Shown: positions 13,124 to 22,301, numbered from the stretch's first letter. The stretch is DNA of 23,451 nucleotides from Planctomycetaceae bacterium (GCA_031256755.1 JAIRPZ010000011.1:1-23451), one strand, 5' to 3'. Numbers and translations are program-made. Notes: generated by a model from the sequence alone, not told the origin.

Positions 13124-16102
13124 TTAGTGACTATCCGCTCTTTCGGAACCGTACATTTCCGCACCGTAACGGAGAAGAGCGAGTCCGCCCCAGAGCAAAT
13201 TAATCATAATAAATGACGTTAAAAAAAGCGTGGCATTCGCGGCGTTCCCGCTGCCGTAAGAGTGAACGCTCCCCTTAAAAACAAAATTGATGCCGTACCA
13301 AGTAATAATAACGGCGATCGACGCAAACAAAGCACCGGTAATGATTCCGACAGAACGGTAATAACGTGCAATTTTCCCATGAAAAACAATGACGTAGAAA
13401 ATAATCGTTATCAATGCCCAAACTTCTTTCGGGTCCCAACTCCAAAACCGTCCCCACGAATAGTCCGCCCAGCGTGCGCCTAATACCGTTCCGATCATCA
13501 ACAGCAATAAGGCAAATTTAAGAAGACGGTCAATCATCGGCGTAAAAAACCGGCAAATGTCCGGCATTTGCACGATTCTTTTCACGGCGGACTTGCCGCC
13601 GCCGGACGCTGCACCGGAGATTTCGGCGTGCGGATATTTTCCGAAAATCAGATAACCAAGCGTCACGGCTGCCATTCCCCAAGCGACAAATGCCGCCGCA
13701 TAACTGACAACAATCGCAAACACGTGAACCGTCAACCAAAAATTGCTGCGGAGAACCGCTGCTATCGGACGGAAATCAGGATTCAGTTCGGTTCGGTTCC
13801 ACGCCGTTATCAAACCGATGAGAAAAACAATTCCCGCTGTAATGATGATGAATAATTTACGCTGAAGCATTTCTTGACGTGCAGATCGGATATAAAGTCC
13901 GGCGGCATTGCGTGAAGACCGGAACAACAGAAAGACCAGTGCCAGTACTGGCGTGAGCAAAACAGGCGGGATAAACCGGAGCATCAGTAAAACGCTTGCC
14001 GCAACGACAATCCGGTCGATCCCGTCCGTTGCCGCAAATAACTCCGCTGCGGCTGCCGTAAATCCATGCCCGGTTGTGCCGCCGCCGGCAAACAAAACAA
14101 TCAGATAAAATGTCGCCGCAGTCAGCAGAATTCGCAGGAACAATACGGATAACCGCCCGATGTCCTTCGTCCAGCCGGTATCAGGACGCTGTATTTTTGA
14201 GTATTCCCAAGCCGAAGAGAATACCGGCTGAATCAACGGGTAAGCAGCATACCACACGCCGAAAACCGCCGCCGATAATGCCGTTAAAACAACCGTTTCA
14301 TACATATTGGTAACGGGAGCCCAGCCGGTGATGACGGCACGCATCACCGCACCGATCACGGCCGCAGCGGCAGAGAACGTCAACATGGCAATACTGATCC
14401 AGAAAAGCATTTCTTCGATCCGGTACGAGCGGAAAGCAACAGCACAATACGAACCGGCAGCGAAAATAACCGCCGCACACGCAAAAAACGACATAAACCA
14501 AAACAGATTCAGCCGGTCATACCAGTATTCTGCGGCAAGCGATACCTCGCCGCCCGCCGGCGGTCCCGGATACGCACTTTTCGCCATCAATTCCTGTATC
14601 TGCGGATTTTCAGATTCCCCATTAGCAGCGACTTGCCGGAGTCGTTCAAATTCGGCTTTTATGGCGTTACTGCGGAGAAAACCGACCGCCTGAACAGCGT
14701 CAGCATGGAACTCACGGCTGCCGTAAGGGATTTTTTGTACAGAATTGTTAAATAATCGTTGCACCCAATCCCGCATCAGAGAAGCGGCTCCGCTGTCCGT
14801 ATCAATAAACCGCTTTGTAAAGGCATCACCGCTTCCGGCGATCATTTGAATAGTTGCCCAAGGAGAGACATCATATTTTTCCGGGGACAGTCCCATTGCA
14901 AGAACATACGGCGAAGGCAGCGGCGCAAGCCGCAGAGCGTATCCGTTGTCATAAAGCGCAAGGTAAGCCGCTTCAATGTCGTTCCGCAGTTTTTTCACCG
15001 CATAATAATAAGTGATTGCCGACCGGCGGATCGCCGCTTGATTTTGCGGGAAATTCTCCGGCGCATACAGTTTCGGCAGCCATTGTTTGACATCAAAATC
15101 CTTCTGCGGACCGGTTGTCCGGTATTTTGTTCCCGGATAAAGCGATTCCATACATGCTGCACTTTCATCAAGCGATTCTTCTGTTAACGCAATGATTTGT
15201 TCAAACATGTCTTCGGTTTCTTTCTGTAACGGTAACGTCCCGATTCTGCCGGTTTCGTCTGCGGATTCTTCGATAAAGGACAGCGGCTTTTCTTCTTCCC
15301 GCCGCCATGCGTCAAGAATAAAGCGGAGTTTGCCGGCAATGTCGTTCCAGCGTGCGGCTGTCGGATGCGGCATGCCGCCGTTTTCTGCTTCGCCGTAAGA
15401 ACAGAGGATTGCCCATGACTCCTGTACAAGTCTATAAGAGGACGGCGATTCGGTGCCGGCACATCGTTCAAGAAGGGCAAGCATTCTGTCCAAACGACCA
15501 TGCGGCGTGAAAAAGGTCAGCCCTTTGAAAAGTCCGGCTTGCTGTTCGAGTTTTTCCGTGATTTGGTCAAAGCGTACCGGCTTTTGCAGAAACTGTCCGC
15601 TGTGTTTGCGCTGTACGGCTTCTGCCAAACGCATTTGATACCGTCGGGACGCGGCAAGTTGATAAAGCGAGACCCGCTGCGGCGGAGTCCGGTTTTCTTT
15701 TCCGGCGGCGGCACCGAAAATATCTTCAGCATAATCGGAATCGTCAACCGGAAAGATCGGGATAAATTGCCATGCTTTCGACTGCGACTCGCTGAACCAT
15801 GACAGAAGAATTTCATCGGCTTGAAAGATGCGTCCTTCTGCCGGAATGATTTGCCTGATCCGCTCGGCCGTTTCTTTCGGCATCGGCACGCCGGCTGCGG
15901 GACGCGAGATGTACGGATTTGGTGTGCCGCAGATTTCTCTGACGGTTTGCCGGGCAAACGTATGCAGCGGCATGATGCGTCCGTTGTGGAAAACGGGGAG
16001 AGTTTCCCAGACGTTTTCCGCAGATTGTCCGCTTTCTGCAAAAAAACAGCCAACACTGAAACAGGCAAGGATGGGTACGGCGAAACGAAGTATGGTCATC
16101 AT
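13124..16102 (-). CDS. ccsA: CcsA-type cytochrome c biogenesis protein with large N-terminal domain
   Basis: The 992-residue protein has an N-terminal signal segment (about 5-27), a roughly 500-residue extracytoplasmic part and a multi-helix C-terminal half. The C-terminal half holds the heme-handling CcsA signature: tryptophan-rich ARWADYSWGRFWSWDPKEVW (near 880-895). Flanking histidines are in NFWLTVHVFAIVVSYAAAF (near 790) and FKGSVHSYG (near 945), as expected for System II cytochrome c synthase. The N-terminal region opens with ETLPVFHNGRIMPLHTFARQTVREICG, a motif found in long CcsA proteins of Planctomycetes and Bacteroidetes where it precedes the membrane part. CcsA works with Ccs1/ResB to attach heme to CXXCH apocytochromes outside the membrane; no resB is in the window. 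It follows the DUF6263-like lipoprotein gene by 32 bp, so the two are likely co-transcribed. The presence of cytochrome c maturation implies a respiratory chain. Confidence 0.88.
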   Translation of the reverse strand: MMTILRFAVPILACFSVGCFFAESGQSAENVWETLPVFHNGRIMPLHTFARQTVREICGTPNPYISRPAAGVPMPKETAERIRQIIPAEGRIFQADEILLSWFSESQSKAWQFIPIFPVDDSDYAEDIFGAAAGKENRTPPQRVSLYQLAASRRYQMRLAEAVQRKHSGQFLQKPVRFDQITEKLEQQAGLFKGLTFFTPHGRLDRMLALLERCAGTESPSSYRLVQESWAILCSYGEAENGGMPHPTAARWNDIAGKLRFILDAWRREEEKPLSFIEESADETGRIGTLPLQKETEDMFEQIIALTEESLDESAACMESLYPGTKYRTTGPQKDFDVKQWLPKLYAPENFPQNQAAIRRSAITYYYAVKKLRNDIEAAYLALYDNGYALRLAPLPSPYVLAMGLSPEKYDVSPWATIQMIAGSGDAFTKRFIDTDSGAASLMRDWVQRLFNNSVQKIPYGSREFHADAVQAVGFLRSNAIKAEFERLRQVAANGESENPQIQELMAKSAYPGPPAGGEVSLAAEYWYDRLNLFWFMSFFACAAVIFAAGSYCAVAFRSYRIEEMLFWISIAMLTFSAAAAVIGAVMRAVITGWAPVTNMYETVVLTALSAAVFGVWYAAYPLIQPVFSSAWEYSKIQRPDTGWTKDIGRLSVLFLRILLTAATFYLIVLFAGGGTTGHGFTAAAAELFAATDGIDRIVVAASVLLMLRFIPPVLLTPVLALVFLLFRSSRNAAGLYIRSARQEMLQRKLFIIITAGIVFLIGLITAWNRTELNPDFRPIAAVLRSNFWLTVHVFAIVVSYAAAFVAWGMAAVTLGYLIFGKYPHAEISGAASGGGKSAVKRIVQMPDICRFFTPMIDRLLKFALLLLMIGTVLGARWADYSWGRFWSWDPKEVWALITIIFYVIVFHGKIARYYRSVGIITGALFASIAVIITWYGINFVFKGSVHSYGSGNAANATLFLTSFIMINLLWGGLALLRYGAEMYGSERADSH

Positions 16103-16134
16103 TTGAAAGGAATTTTGTCAAAAAACGGCATTGT

Positions 16135-17118
16135 CTATTTTATCGGGCGCAGCGTCAAGGAGACCTTTATCTTCATCGCGCCCGTCTGAGTCGTCGTCTG
16201 ACTCCCGAAATCCATTGTGTTCGTTGCTTTTGTTACAATATTCAAAACACTCGACAAGATCAAACCGCTGCCAAGGTCAATTTCCGTAACGCGTTCCGCA
16301 GAAAAATCCATGCTCTCCAAACGGTTCTTCGGCGCGACCTGCTGCGGCTTGTCGGAATGCAGAACGGATTTTGCTGTTATCACGGCAATTTTTCTGCCGT
16401 TCTCCGTCTTGATTTTTTTGAATCGATTTTCCGATTCTAATTTCTGCTTCATGAGCATCGGAACATCTATTTCGATTTCTGTTTTCCACTTTTCGCCGAC
16501 TGCAACCGGCGATGCCGGCAGCAGCGAGCGGATTTGCTCAAACGGGTTTGTCAAGACCTCTTCCGAAAGTTGTCTTTGCAAATCGAATGTGATCAGTGCC
16601 GCATGTTTAGAGTATTTCGGATTATTTTTGACACTTTCGATAAACTCCGCTGCTCCCTGAACATTGCCTAACTTTCCTTGTGCATCGGTTTCCAGCGAGA
16701 CCTTGGCTCCAACGAAGGCACCTTGCATTTTCATCGGCCATGTGTCTGTATCGGGCGCATCGGTATCAAAAACTTTTGTGACCATCTTGTGCGATTCCCC
16801 TTTCTTATAAGATTCCGGTTCTGTGACTGTTGTCGTAAGACGGGAAATAGACAGCGTGATTTTTTGTGTTCCGTTTTCTGCCGGTTTATCAACGGTGAGT
16901 GTTTTATAAAACGTCTGCGACATGCTCACTACACTGCCGCTTGATTCTGTTTTCTGCAACATATCGTATTGACCGGCAGGAAATGCCATTTTAATGGTGT
17001 ATTTTTCACCTGCCGGAAAATTGCATCCAGATAATACGGAAACAAACAAGTTCAGCAGTATTGCAAAGAGCAAGGAATGTGGGGAAAAAACGATGTGAAC
17101 CGAATCGGTAAATTTCAT
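16135..17118 (-). CDS. Putative lipoprotein, DUF6263-like
   Basis: This 327-residue protein carries an N-terminal lipoprotein signal: hydrophobic residues 15-28 followed by the lipobox LSGC with Cys32. The mature part is mostly beta-strand-like with repeated T/S/K-rich segments. Recognisable stretches are MAFPAGQYDMLQKTESSG, ITLSISRLTTTV, SLLPASPVAVGEKWKTEIE and GSGLILSSVLNIVTKA. The sequence KYTIKM..PAGQY at the start and VAVGEKW in the middle suggest the DUF6263 family, known mainly from Planctomycetes and of unknown function; this assignment is from memory of the pattern. It is 32 bp upstream of the ccsA-like gene, so it may share a transcript. It is divergent from the Xaa-Pro peptidase gene; the 219-bp gap between them (17119-17337) holds the pepP promoter and a lone ACGGCAGATTG (17198-17208). 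Confidence 0.7.
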   Translation of the reverse strand: MKFTDSVHIVFSPHSLLFAILLNLFVSVLSGCNFPAGEKYTIKMAFPAGQYDMLQKTESSGSVVSMSQTFYKTLTVDKPAENGTQKITLSISRLTTTVTEPESYKKGESHKMVTKVFDTDAPDTDTWPMKMQGAFVGAKVSLETDAQGKLGNVQGAAEFIESVKNNPKYSKHAALITFDLQRQLSEEVLTNPFEQIRSLLPASPVAVGEKWKTEIEIDVPMLMKQKLESENRFKKIKTENGRKIAVITAKSVLHSDKPQQVAPKNRLESMDFSAERVTEIDLGSGLILSSVLNIVTKATNTMDFGSQTTTQTGAMKIKVSLTLRPIK

Positions 17119-17299
17119 TTTGTCATTGATTTTTGCAGCGGATTTTAGAAAAACGCTGACAACATTTTATTTTATCACAATGGCGGGCAAAATACAAACG
17201 GCAGATTGGGTTTTACCTGTTTCCGGCGGCGGAAGCAGTGTGTATGTGCCGTTGATTCGACCGGGGTCAAAAAACGGCTGCCGTTGCATGCGGGGACTC

Positions 17300-17328
17300 T
17301 TGCCGGCAGCAGGGCTTCTTGTTATAAT
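17300..17328 (+). promoter_or_regulatory. Promoter of pepP-like gene, leaderless arrangement
   Basis: TTGCCG (17300-17305) and a perfect TATAAT (17323-17328) with a 17-bp spacer. The ATG at 17338 begins 9 bp after the -10 box, leaving room for a 5' leader of only about 0-3 nt and no Shine-Dalgarno sequence. Confidence 0.6.
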
Positions 17329-17337
17329 AACAGTATT

Positions 17338-18450
17338 ATGAACGATAAATACTTTGACCGCCGCCGTAAAATCCAAAAAGCAACCCGAAAACTCGATGCT
17401 TTTTTGGTCACCAATCCGATCAACGTCCGTTATCTCACCGGCTTTACCGGCGGAGCGGGATGTCTCCTCATCGCGCCGGACGGCGATACGCTCTTGAGCG
17501 ATCCGCGGTTTACCCTGCAAATCGAAGAAGAATGCCCCGGTTTGAATGCCGTCATCCGTCCCCGAAACGAACACGTTTCCCAAACGCTGCGTTCCCTGCT
17601 CGGTAAAACAACCTCCGGCAAACTCGGCATCGAAGCCGGTTACGTAACACTCGCCCAGAAAGATCGGCTCTTTGAAATGCTTCAACACTGGGAAGCCGTC
17701 CCGCTGCAAAAGACCGTCGAAGAATTCCGGCAAATCAAAGACAAAGAAGAAATTGCCGCCATCCGAAAGGCAGTCCATATCGCCGGCGAAGCATTTCATT
17801 TTATCGTCGCCAATTATTTCAAAAAAGAAATCAAAGAGGGAATTGATTCCAGCGAATCGGATTTTTGCAATTTTTTGGAGTTCATTATGAGCAAAGAAGC
17901 GGAAGACAAGAGTTTTCCGTCCATTATTGCTGCCGGAGTCCGTTCCGCTTTGCCGCACGCCACGCCGGGCGGAACAATCATTCGGAAGCAATCGCACTGC
18001 ATCGTTGATTGGGGCTGTATTGTCAACGGCTATATGAGCGATCTCACGAGAGTCATGATTTTGAATCTGAATGACAAGAAACTCCGCAAGGTTTATGAGA
18101 CCGTCCTGAAAGCCAACGAAAAAGCCATCGCCGCCATTAAACCGGGCAAAACCTGCGAAGAAATTGATGCCGTCGCACGGAACATCATTACGGATGCCGG
18201 TTACGGAAAACATTTCGGACACGGTCTCGGTCATTCAGTCGGTTTGCAGATACACGAAGACCCCCGCTTTGCCGCCGGAGACAAAACGGTTTTAAAGCCC
18301 GGTATGGTTCTGACGGTTGAACCGGGCATTTATTTGAAGGGCTGGGGCGGAGTCCGCATCGAAGATGATATTCTCGTAACAAAAACCGGCTGCGAAGTGT
18401 TGAGTAAAAATGTACCGAAGAAATTTGAAGAAGCGGTCGTAACGTTATAA
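17338..18450 (+). CDS. pepP: Xaa-Pro aminopeptidase (M24B metallopeptidase)
   Basis: This 370-residue cytosolic peptidase removes N-terminal residues preceding proline. The creatinase-type N-terminal domain includes DAFLVTNPINVRYLTGFTG (20-38). The pita-bread catalytic domain carries all five metal ligands: D224 in VDWGC, D235 in SDLTR, H299 in GHGLGHSVG, E328 in VEPGIY, and E342 in RIEDD. The second-shell residues H207 (PHATPGG) and H306 (IHEDPR) are present too. The length fits the short PepQ/PepP-like group, so dipeptidase activity (PepQ) is an alternative. The ATG at 17338 is chosen over an in-frame ATG at 17206 because the conserved protein begins there and a strong -10 box lies just upstream, which would place most of the longer version before the transcript start. 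It converges with the HD-domain gene. Confidence 0.92.
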   Translation: MNDKYFDRRRKIQKATRKLDAFLVTNPINVRYLTGFTGGAGCLLIAPDGDTLLSDPRFTLQIEEECPGLNAVIRPRNEHVSQTLRSLLGKTTSGKLGIEAGYVTLAQKDRLFEMLQHWEAVPLQKTVEEFRQIKDKEEIAAIRKAVHIAGEAFHFIVANYFKKEIKEGIDSSESDFCNFLEFIMSKEAEDKSFPSIIAAGVRSALPHATPGGTIIRKQSHCIVDWGCIVNGYMSDLTRVMILNLNDKKLRKVYETVLKANEKAIAAIKPGKTCEEIDAVARNIITDAGYGKHFGHGLGHSVGLQIHEDPRFAAGDKTVLKPGMVLTVEPGIYLKGWGGVRIEDDILVTKTGCEVLSKNVPKKFEEAVVTL

Positions 18451-18494
18451 CGGCAACGTTAAAAAGCCGCTCCGCCGGCAATGTTTATTCCGGT

Positions 18495-19877
18495 TTATTC
18501 CGCTGCCGCCGTACCGCTCCGCAGAATGTCATTCAGTACGTCATCGTTCCGCACGGCGTTGCACTTGTCGGGATGAACAAAAATGCGGACACGCTTGGCA
18601 TAGTCATCGAATTGTTCCCTTGCCATTGCCCGGACAACCGGCGAAATGTCTTCCAACGCCGCATACCGATCCTGCTTCGGATAATATACGTCTATCTTAA
18701 TTTCCATTTCCTTCTTTACCGGCGGTGCATCAATGAGAACTGAAAACGCCGAAAGATCGGAAGCATCCTGAACGTGAGACCGATGTTCTCCGCTTGTGAA
18801 ATAACGGTCTATTTTATCTGCACGGCGGCAGAGTTCACCGTAGGGTTTGCCTGCCAGTTGCCGGTACATTTCCGGCTGCTCCAAAATACTGAATTGAGCC
18901 GCACGCTTGTAAATGGTACGCTTTGTTCCGAATAAGCCTGCCGCTAATTTTTCCAGCGGCGTATCTTTTGATATTTCCAGAAAAAAACAGACGGCTTCGT
19001 CTTCCGTCATCTGCACGAATTCGTCAAACCGGATTTTGTTTTGTAAAAACAGTTCCCGAAAGAGACGCTGCAACATTGCCGTGGCCGAGCGTACGGTGTG
19101 ATGCCAATAGACCTCGCTGAACATCACATACCGGGCAAAGACCATTAACTCGGCAGCAGTTTTTCCTTTTTCGGTAATTGCCAAACCGGTGCGGGCGGCA
19201 TTCAAACAAAGTCCGCCGATGAGGCGATCCTGATCAAGGTTACGCCCGTAAGGAACGCCGGCGTGCAAACTGTCCCGAAAGAGATAATCCATTTTGTCAA
19301 TGTCGATCGGACCGGAAAGAATACTGGCAAGGATTTGATCGCACTGCGATTGACCGGCCGATGTTCTTTTTTTGTGCGGGCGGACGCGGGTATTTCCGAT
19401 CAAGAGATCAATGACTTCCTGTGGTTCAATGTGCCAGTCTGTCCGCAGCAGACCGGCGAGTTCGCCTTGTTCGAGATAGCGGGCGGCAAGGGCTTCGTGA
19501 TCCGGCAAGCCGAGCCGCAGGTCTTCGATCAAATGACAAAACGGGTAATGTCCGATGTCGTGCAGCAGGGCTGTAACGATGAATCGTTCGGCATCGTGCG
19601 GAGTCACGACTTCGGCAAAGTCGGGAACATGAAACAGCCGTTTCAGAAAGAGCAGGGCAAGGCGGTACACGCCGAGCGAATGTTCAAACCGGGTATGTCT
19701 TGCGGCAGGATAGACAAGCGATACGAGTCCGACTTGGGTGATTTTTGCCAGTTTGCGGAAGGGTTCGGAGTCGATGATCCGCCGGACGCGGTCGGTTAGC
19801 GGAACGTCTACTTCCGGCGGAATCCGCACGGAACCGGTGTGAGCGTCAAGGGCATCAAGTTCGGGAACAGCGGTCAT
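18495..19877 (-). CDS. HD-superfamily phosphohydrolase (COG1078, YwfO-like)
   Basis: A 460-residue HD hydrolase. Metal-binding residues appear as His in ARHTRFEHSLGVY, then the HD pair in TALLHDIGHYPFCH, with a later Asp in IDIDKMDYLFRDSLHAG. This arrangement is typical of COG1078 proteins related to dNTP triphosphohydrolases (dGTPase, SAMHD1-like), which hydrolyse nucleotides. The exact substrate is not deducible. I place the start at ATG 19877 (TAVPELDALD follows). An upstream in-frame ATG at 19922 overlaps a TATAAT (19926-19921) and would add MILYLPYFPYYFPLP; a transcript from that promoter could not include it. It is transcribed divergently from fusA. The mid-protein GKTAAELMVFARYVMFSEVYWHHTVR is also characteristic of the family. 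Confidence 0.88.
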   Translation of the reverse strand: MTAVPELDALDAHTGSVRIPPEVDVPLTDRVRRIIDSEPFRKLAKITQVGLVSLVYPAARHTRFEHSLGVYRLALLFLKRLFHVPDFAEVVTPHDAERFIVTALLHDIGHYPFCHLIEDLRLGLPDHEALAARYLEQGELAGLLRTDWHIEPQEVIDLLIGNTRVRPHKKRTSAGQSQCDQILASILSGPIDIDKMDYLFRDSLHAGVPYGRNLDQDRLIGGLCLNAARTGLAITEKGKTAAELMVFARYVMFSEVYWHHTVRSATAMLQRLFRELFLQNKIRFDEFVQMTEDEAVCFFLEISKDTPLEKLAAGLFGTKRTIYKRAAQFSILEQPEMYRQLAGKPYGELCRRADKIDRYFTSGEHRSHVQDASDLSAFSVLIDAPPVKKEMEIKIDVYYPKQDRYAALEDISPVVRAMAREQFDDYAKRVRIFVHPDKCNAVRNDDVLNDILRSGTAAAE

Positions 19878-19920
19878 CGGCAACGGGAAATAATACGGAA
19901 AATATGGCAAGTAAAGGATC

Positions 19921-19948
19921 ATTATAACAATCCGCTGCCGAGTTTCAC
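19921..19948 (-). promoter_or_regulatory. Promoter of HD-hydrolase gene
   Basis: On the minus strand GTGAAA (19948-19943) and a perfect TATAAT (19926-19921) have a 16-bp spacer. The predicted start near 19913 lies downstream of the ATG at 19922 and upstream of the ATG at 19877, supporting the shorter protein. Confidence 0.45.
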
Positions 19949-20061
19949 GGTTTGCTGACTATTTGACAGTCATCGCCTTTGTCAATTGTTTTTTATTCAA
20001 GAAAAAGTTATCGGCACACACGGCAATGTCCTTTTCCCGTTCACCGCGTGTCCCGTCCCTC

Positions 20062-20090
20062 TTGCACAATTCCGAAAATTGTGATATAAT
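20062..20090 (+). promoter_or_regulatory. Promoter of fusA
   Basis: TTGCAC (20062-20067) and a perfect TATAAT (20085-20090) spaced by 17 bp. The transcript would start near 20097, 24 nt before the ATG. A perfect 7-bp inverted repeat fills the spacer. Confidence 0.6.
20065..20083. repeat. Inverted repeat in the fusA promoter spacer
   Basis: CACAATT (20065-20071) and AATTGTG (20077-20083) are perfect inverted arms around CCGAA. The 19-bp palindrome starts in the -35 box and ends just before the -10 box, a position where a bound repressor would block RNA polymerase. Confidence 0.6.
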
Positions 20091-20120
20091 CTGCGGGAAA
20101 TTTATCGGCAAAGAAAAAAT

Positions 20121-22301
20121 ATGACCGCACTCACCGAATCCCCGGCACAAACCGCCGCTCATTCGCAAAAACAAAACAATATGTCCAATATCGCTAAACT
20201 GCGGAACATCGGTATTTCCGCCCACATTGATTCCGGGAAAACCACCCTCTCCGAGCGAATCCTCTTTTACACCGGAAAATCCTACAAAATCGGAGAAGTC
20301 CACGACGGCAGTGCCACCATGGACCACATGGAACTCGAACAGGAACGAGGCATCACCATTACCAGTGCCGCTACCAGCGTAGAATGGAACGGCAACTTCA
20401 TCAACCTCATCGACACGCCTGGACACGTCGATTTCACCGTTGAAGTCGAGCGGTCGCTCCGCGTGCTTGACGGTGCCGTTCTCGTTCTCTGCTCCGTCGG
20501 CGGCGTGCAGGCACAGTCCATCACCATCGACCGCCAAATGAAACGGTATCAGGTTCCCCGCCTTGCCCTCGTCAACAAAATGGACCGAACCGGTGCCGAC
20601 CCGTACCGCGTTGTCAAACAACTCAAAGAAAAACTGGATTGCGATGCCGTGCTGATGCAAATTCCTATCGGCAAAGAACAGAACTTTGAAGGAATCATTG
20701 ACCTCATCGAACAAAAAGCGGTCTATTTTGACGGCACACAGGGAGAAAAAATCCGGTACGAAGAAATTCCCGCTAACCTTGCTGACGAAGCCAAAAATAT
20801 GCGTCAGCACCTTCTCGAATCGCTGGCTATGTTCAGCGATGAACTGATGGAAATGCTGCTCGAAGAAAAAGAACCGGAAACGGAAATGATTCACGAAATC
20901 GTCCGCAAAGCCGTTTGGTCGCGGGCATTAACGCCGGTTTTTCTGGCAACCGCCTACAAAAACAAAGGCGTGCAGCCGCTGCTTGACGCGGTGGGACGGT
21001 ATCTGCCTTCGCCGCTTGACAACGATAACTACGCTTGGAAATACGGCTATGACCAGAAGGATGACGATGCCAAAATGCGTCTGACGGCTGACCCGAAAGC
21101 CGCAACGGTGGCGATGGCGTTCAAAATTGTCGAAGACCCTTACGGGACACTGACGTTTATGCGGATTTATCAAGGCACCATTGCCAAAGGGGAAACGTAT
21201 TTCAATCAGCGGACAGGCGAAAAACAGCGTGTCAGCCGGATTTTCCGTATGCATGCCGACAGCCGGGAAGAAATTGACTCGGCGGAAGCGGGGGACATCA
21301 TCGCGGTCATCGGAATCGACTGTTCGAGCGGCGACACTTTTTCTTCGGAAAAAGATTTCTGCACGCTGGAATCCATGTATGTTCCTGAACCGGTGATTCA
21401 AATCGCCGTGCGTGCCAAGGCAACGAAAGATGCCGACCGGTTAAGCAAAGCCCTCTACCGGTTCCGCAAAGAAGACCCGACACTTTCGATTTCGACTGAC
21501 CCTGAAAGCGGCGAAACCCTGATGGCGGGAATGGGGGAACTCCACTTGGACGTATATGTTGAGCGTATCCGGCGGGAATACAAAGTGGAAGTGGAAACAT
21601 CGCCGCCGAAAGTCAACTACCGCGAAGCCCCGACCGTTGCGGTGGACTTCGACATCAAACACAAAAAACAGTCCGGCGGAAGCGGGCAATACGCTCATAT
21701 TTGCGGCACCATGTCGCTGCTGCCGGAATCCGTCTTGAACGAAGAAACCGGCAAGGAAGAACCGGTGACGGAAACGTTCCAATTCGAGGAAAAAATTGTC
21801 GGCGGCACGATTCCGTCCAACTACATTCCGGCGATTGAAAAGGGGTTCCGGGAATCGCTGGAAAAGGGACCGGTGGCGGGTTTTCCGGTGGTCGGCTTGC
21901 ATATTCTGGTGAATGACGGCTCGTATCACGATGTGGACTCTTCGGACTTGGCGTTTCGGATTTGTGCGCATACGGCTCTTCGGGAAACGTTTCCGCGGAT
22001 GAAACCGACATTACTGGAACCGATTATGCGTCTGGAAATTGAGTGTCCGAGTCAATTTCAGGGGAACGTGGTTGGCGACCTGAACAGCCGGCGGGGGATG
22101 ATTAACATTACGGAAACGGTTGGTGCGGTTTGCCGGATTGAGGGGGAAATTCCGCTGGCGGAGGCATTCGGCTACTCCACGACGCTGCGGAGTATGACGC
22201 AGGGACAGGGAACGTTCTCGATGGAGTTCTTAAAGTACAAAAAAGTTCCGAATTCAATTCAGGAGCAAATTGTCAAAGAACGGAAAGAGTTGAAGAAATA
22301 A
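20121..22301 (+). CDS. fusA: Elongation factor G, mtEFG1/spdEFG1 type
   Basis: A full-length 726-residue translational GTPase. The P-loop is AHIDSGKTTL (34-43), switch II is DTPGHVDF (98-105) and the guanine-specificity motif is NKMD (152-155). The Ser after AHID, the following LSERILFYTG, VLCSVGGVQAQS, MQIPIGKE, YFDGTQGEKIRYEEIPA and GIDCSSGDTF match the mitochondrial EFG1 and bacterial spdEFG1 lineage rather than canonical EF-G (AHIDAGKTTT). From published phylogenies spdEFG1 occurs in Planctomycetes, spirochaetes and some deltaproteobacteria and is the translocase, while ribosome recycling is handled by spdEFG2. The ATG at 20121 gives 20 extra residues over an in-frame ATG at 20181; neither has a strong ribosome binding site. 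It is not in an str operon (no rpsL, rpsG or tuf beside it) and has its own promoter with an inverted repeat. Confidence 0.96.
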   Translation: MTALTESPAQTAAHSQKQNNMSNIAKLRNIGISAHIDSGKTTLSERILFYTGKSYKIGEVHDGSATMDHMELEQERGITITSAATSVEWNGNFINLIDTPGHVDFTVEVERSLRVLDGAVLVLCSVGGVQAQSITIDRQMKRYQVPRLALVNKMDRTGADPYRVVKQLKEKLDCDAVLMQIPIGKEQNFEGIIDLIEQKAVYFDGTQGEKIRYEEIPANLADEAKNMRQHLLESLAMFSDELMEMLLEEKEPETEMIHEIVRKAVWSRALTPVFLATAYKNKGVQPLLDAVGRYLPSPLDNDNYAWKYGYDQKDDDAKMRLTADPKAATVAMAFKIVEDPYGTLTFMRIYQGTIAKGETYFNQRTGEKQRVSRIFRMHADSREEIDSAEAGDIIAVIGIDCSSGDTFSSEKDFCTLESMYVPEPVIQIAVRAKATKDADRLSKALYRFRKEDPTLSISTDPESGETLMAGMGELHLDVYVERIRREYKVEVETSPPKVNYREAPTVAVDFDIKHKKQSGGSGQYAHICGTMSLLPESVLNEETGKEEPVTETFQFEEKIVGGTIPSNYIPAIEKGFRESLEKGPVAGFPVVGLHILVNDGSYHDVDSSDLAFRICAHTALRETFPRMKPTLLEPIMRLEIECPSQFQGNVVGDLNSRRGMINITETVGAVCRIEGEIPLAEAFGYSTTLRSMTQGQGTFSMEFLKYKKVPNSIQEQIVKERKELKK

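Noticed and set aside
17198..17208. A lone ACGGCAGATTG matching the arm of the dispersed repeat.
   Set aside because: Only 11 bp with no second arm or centre; may be a decayed copy but chance is as likely.
17167..18234. Long minus-strand ORF (355 codons) opposite the Xaa-Pro peptidase.
   Set aside because: The plus strand has all five metal ligands of an M24 peptidase; the antisense frame has no recognisable motif.
19959..20894. Long minus-strand ORF (311 codons) opposite the 5' part of fusA.
   Set aside because: Shadow of the EF-G gene; it also crosses the fusA promoter.
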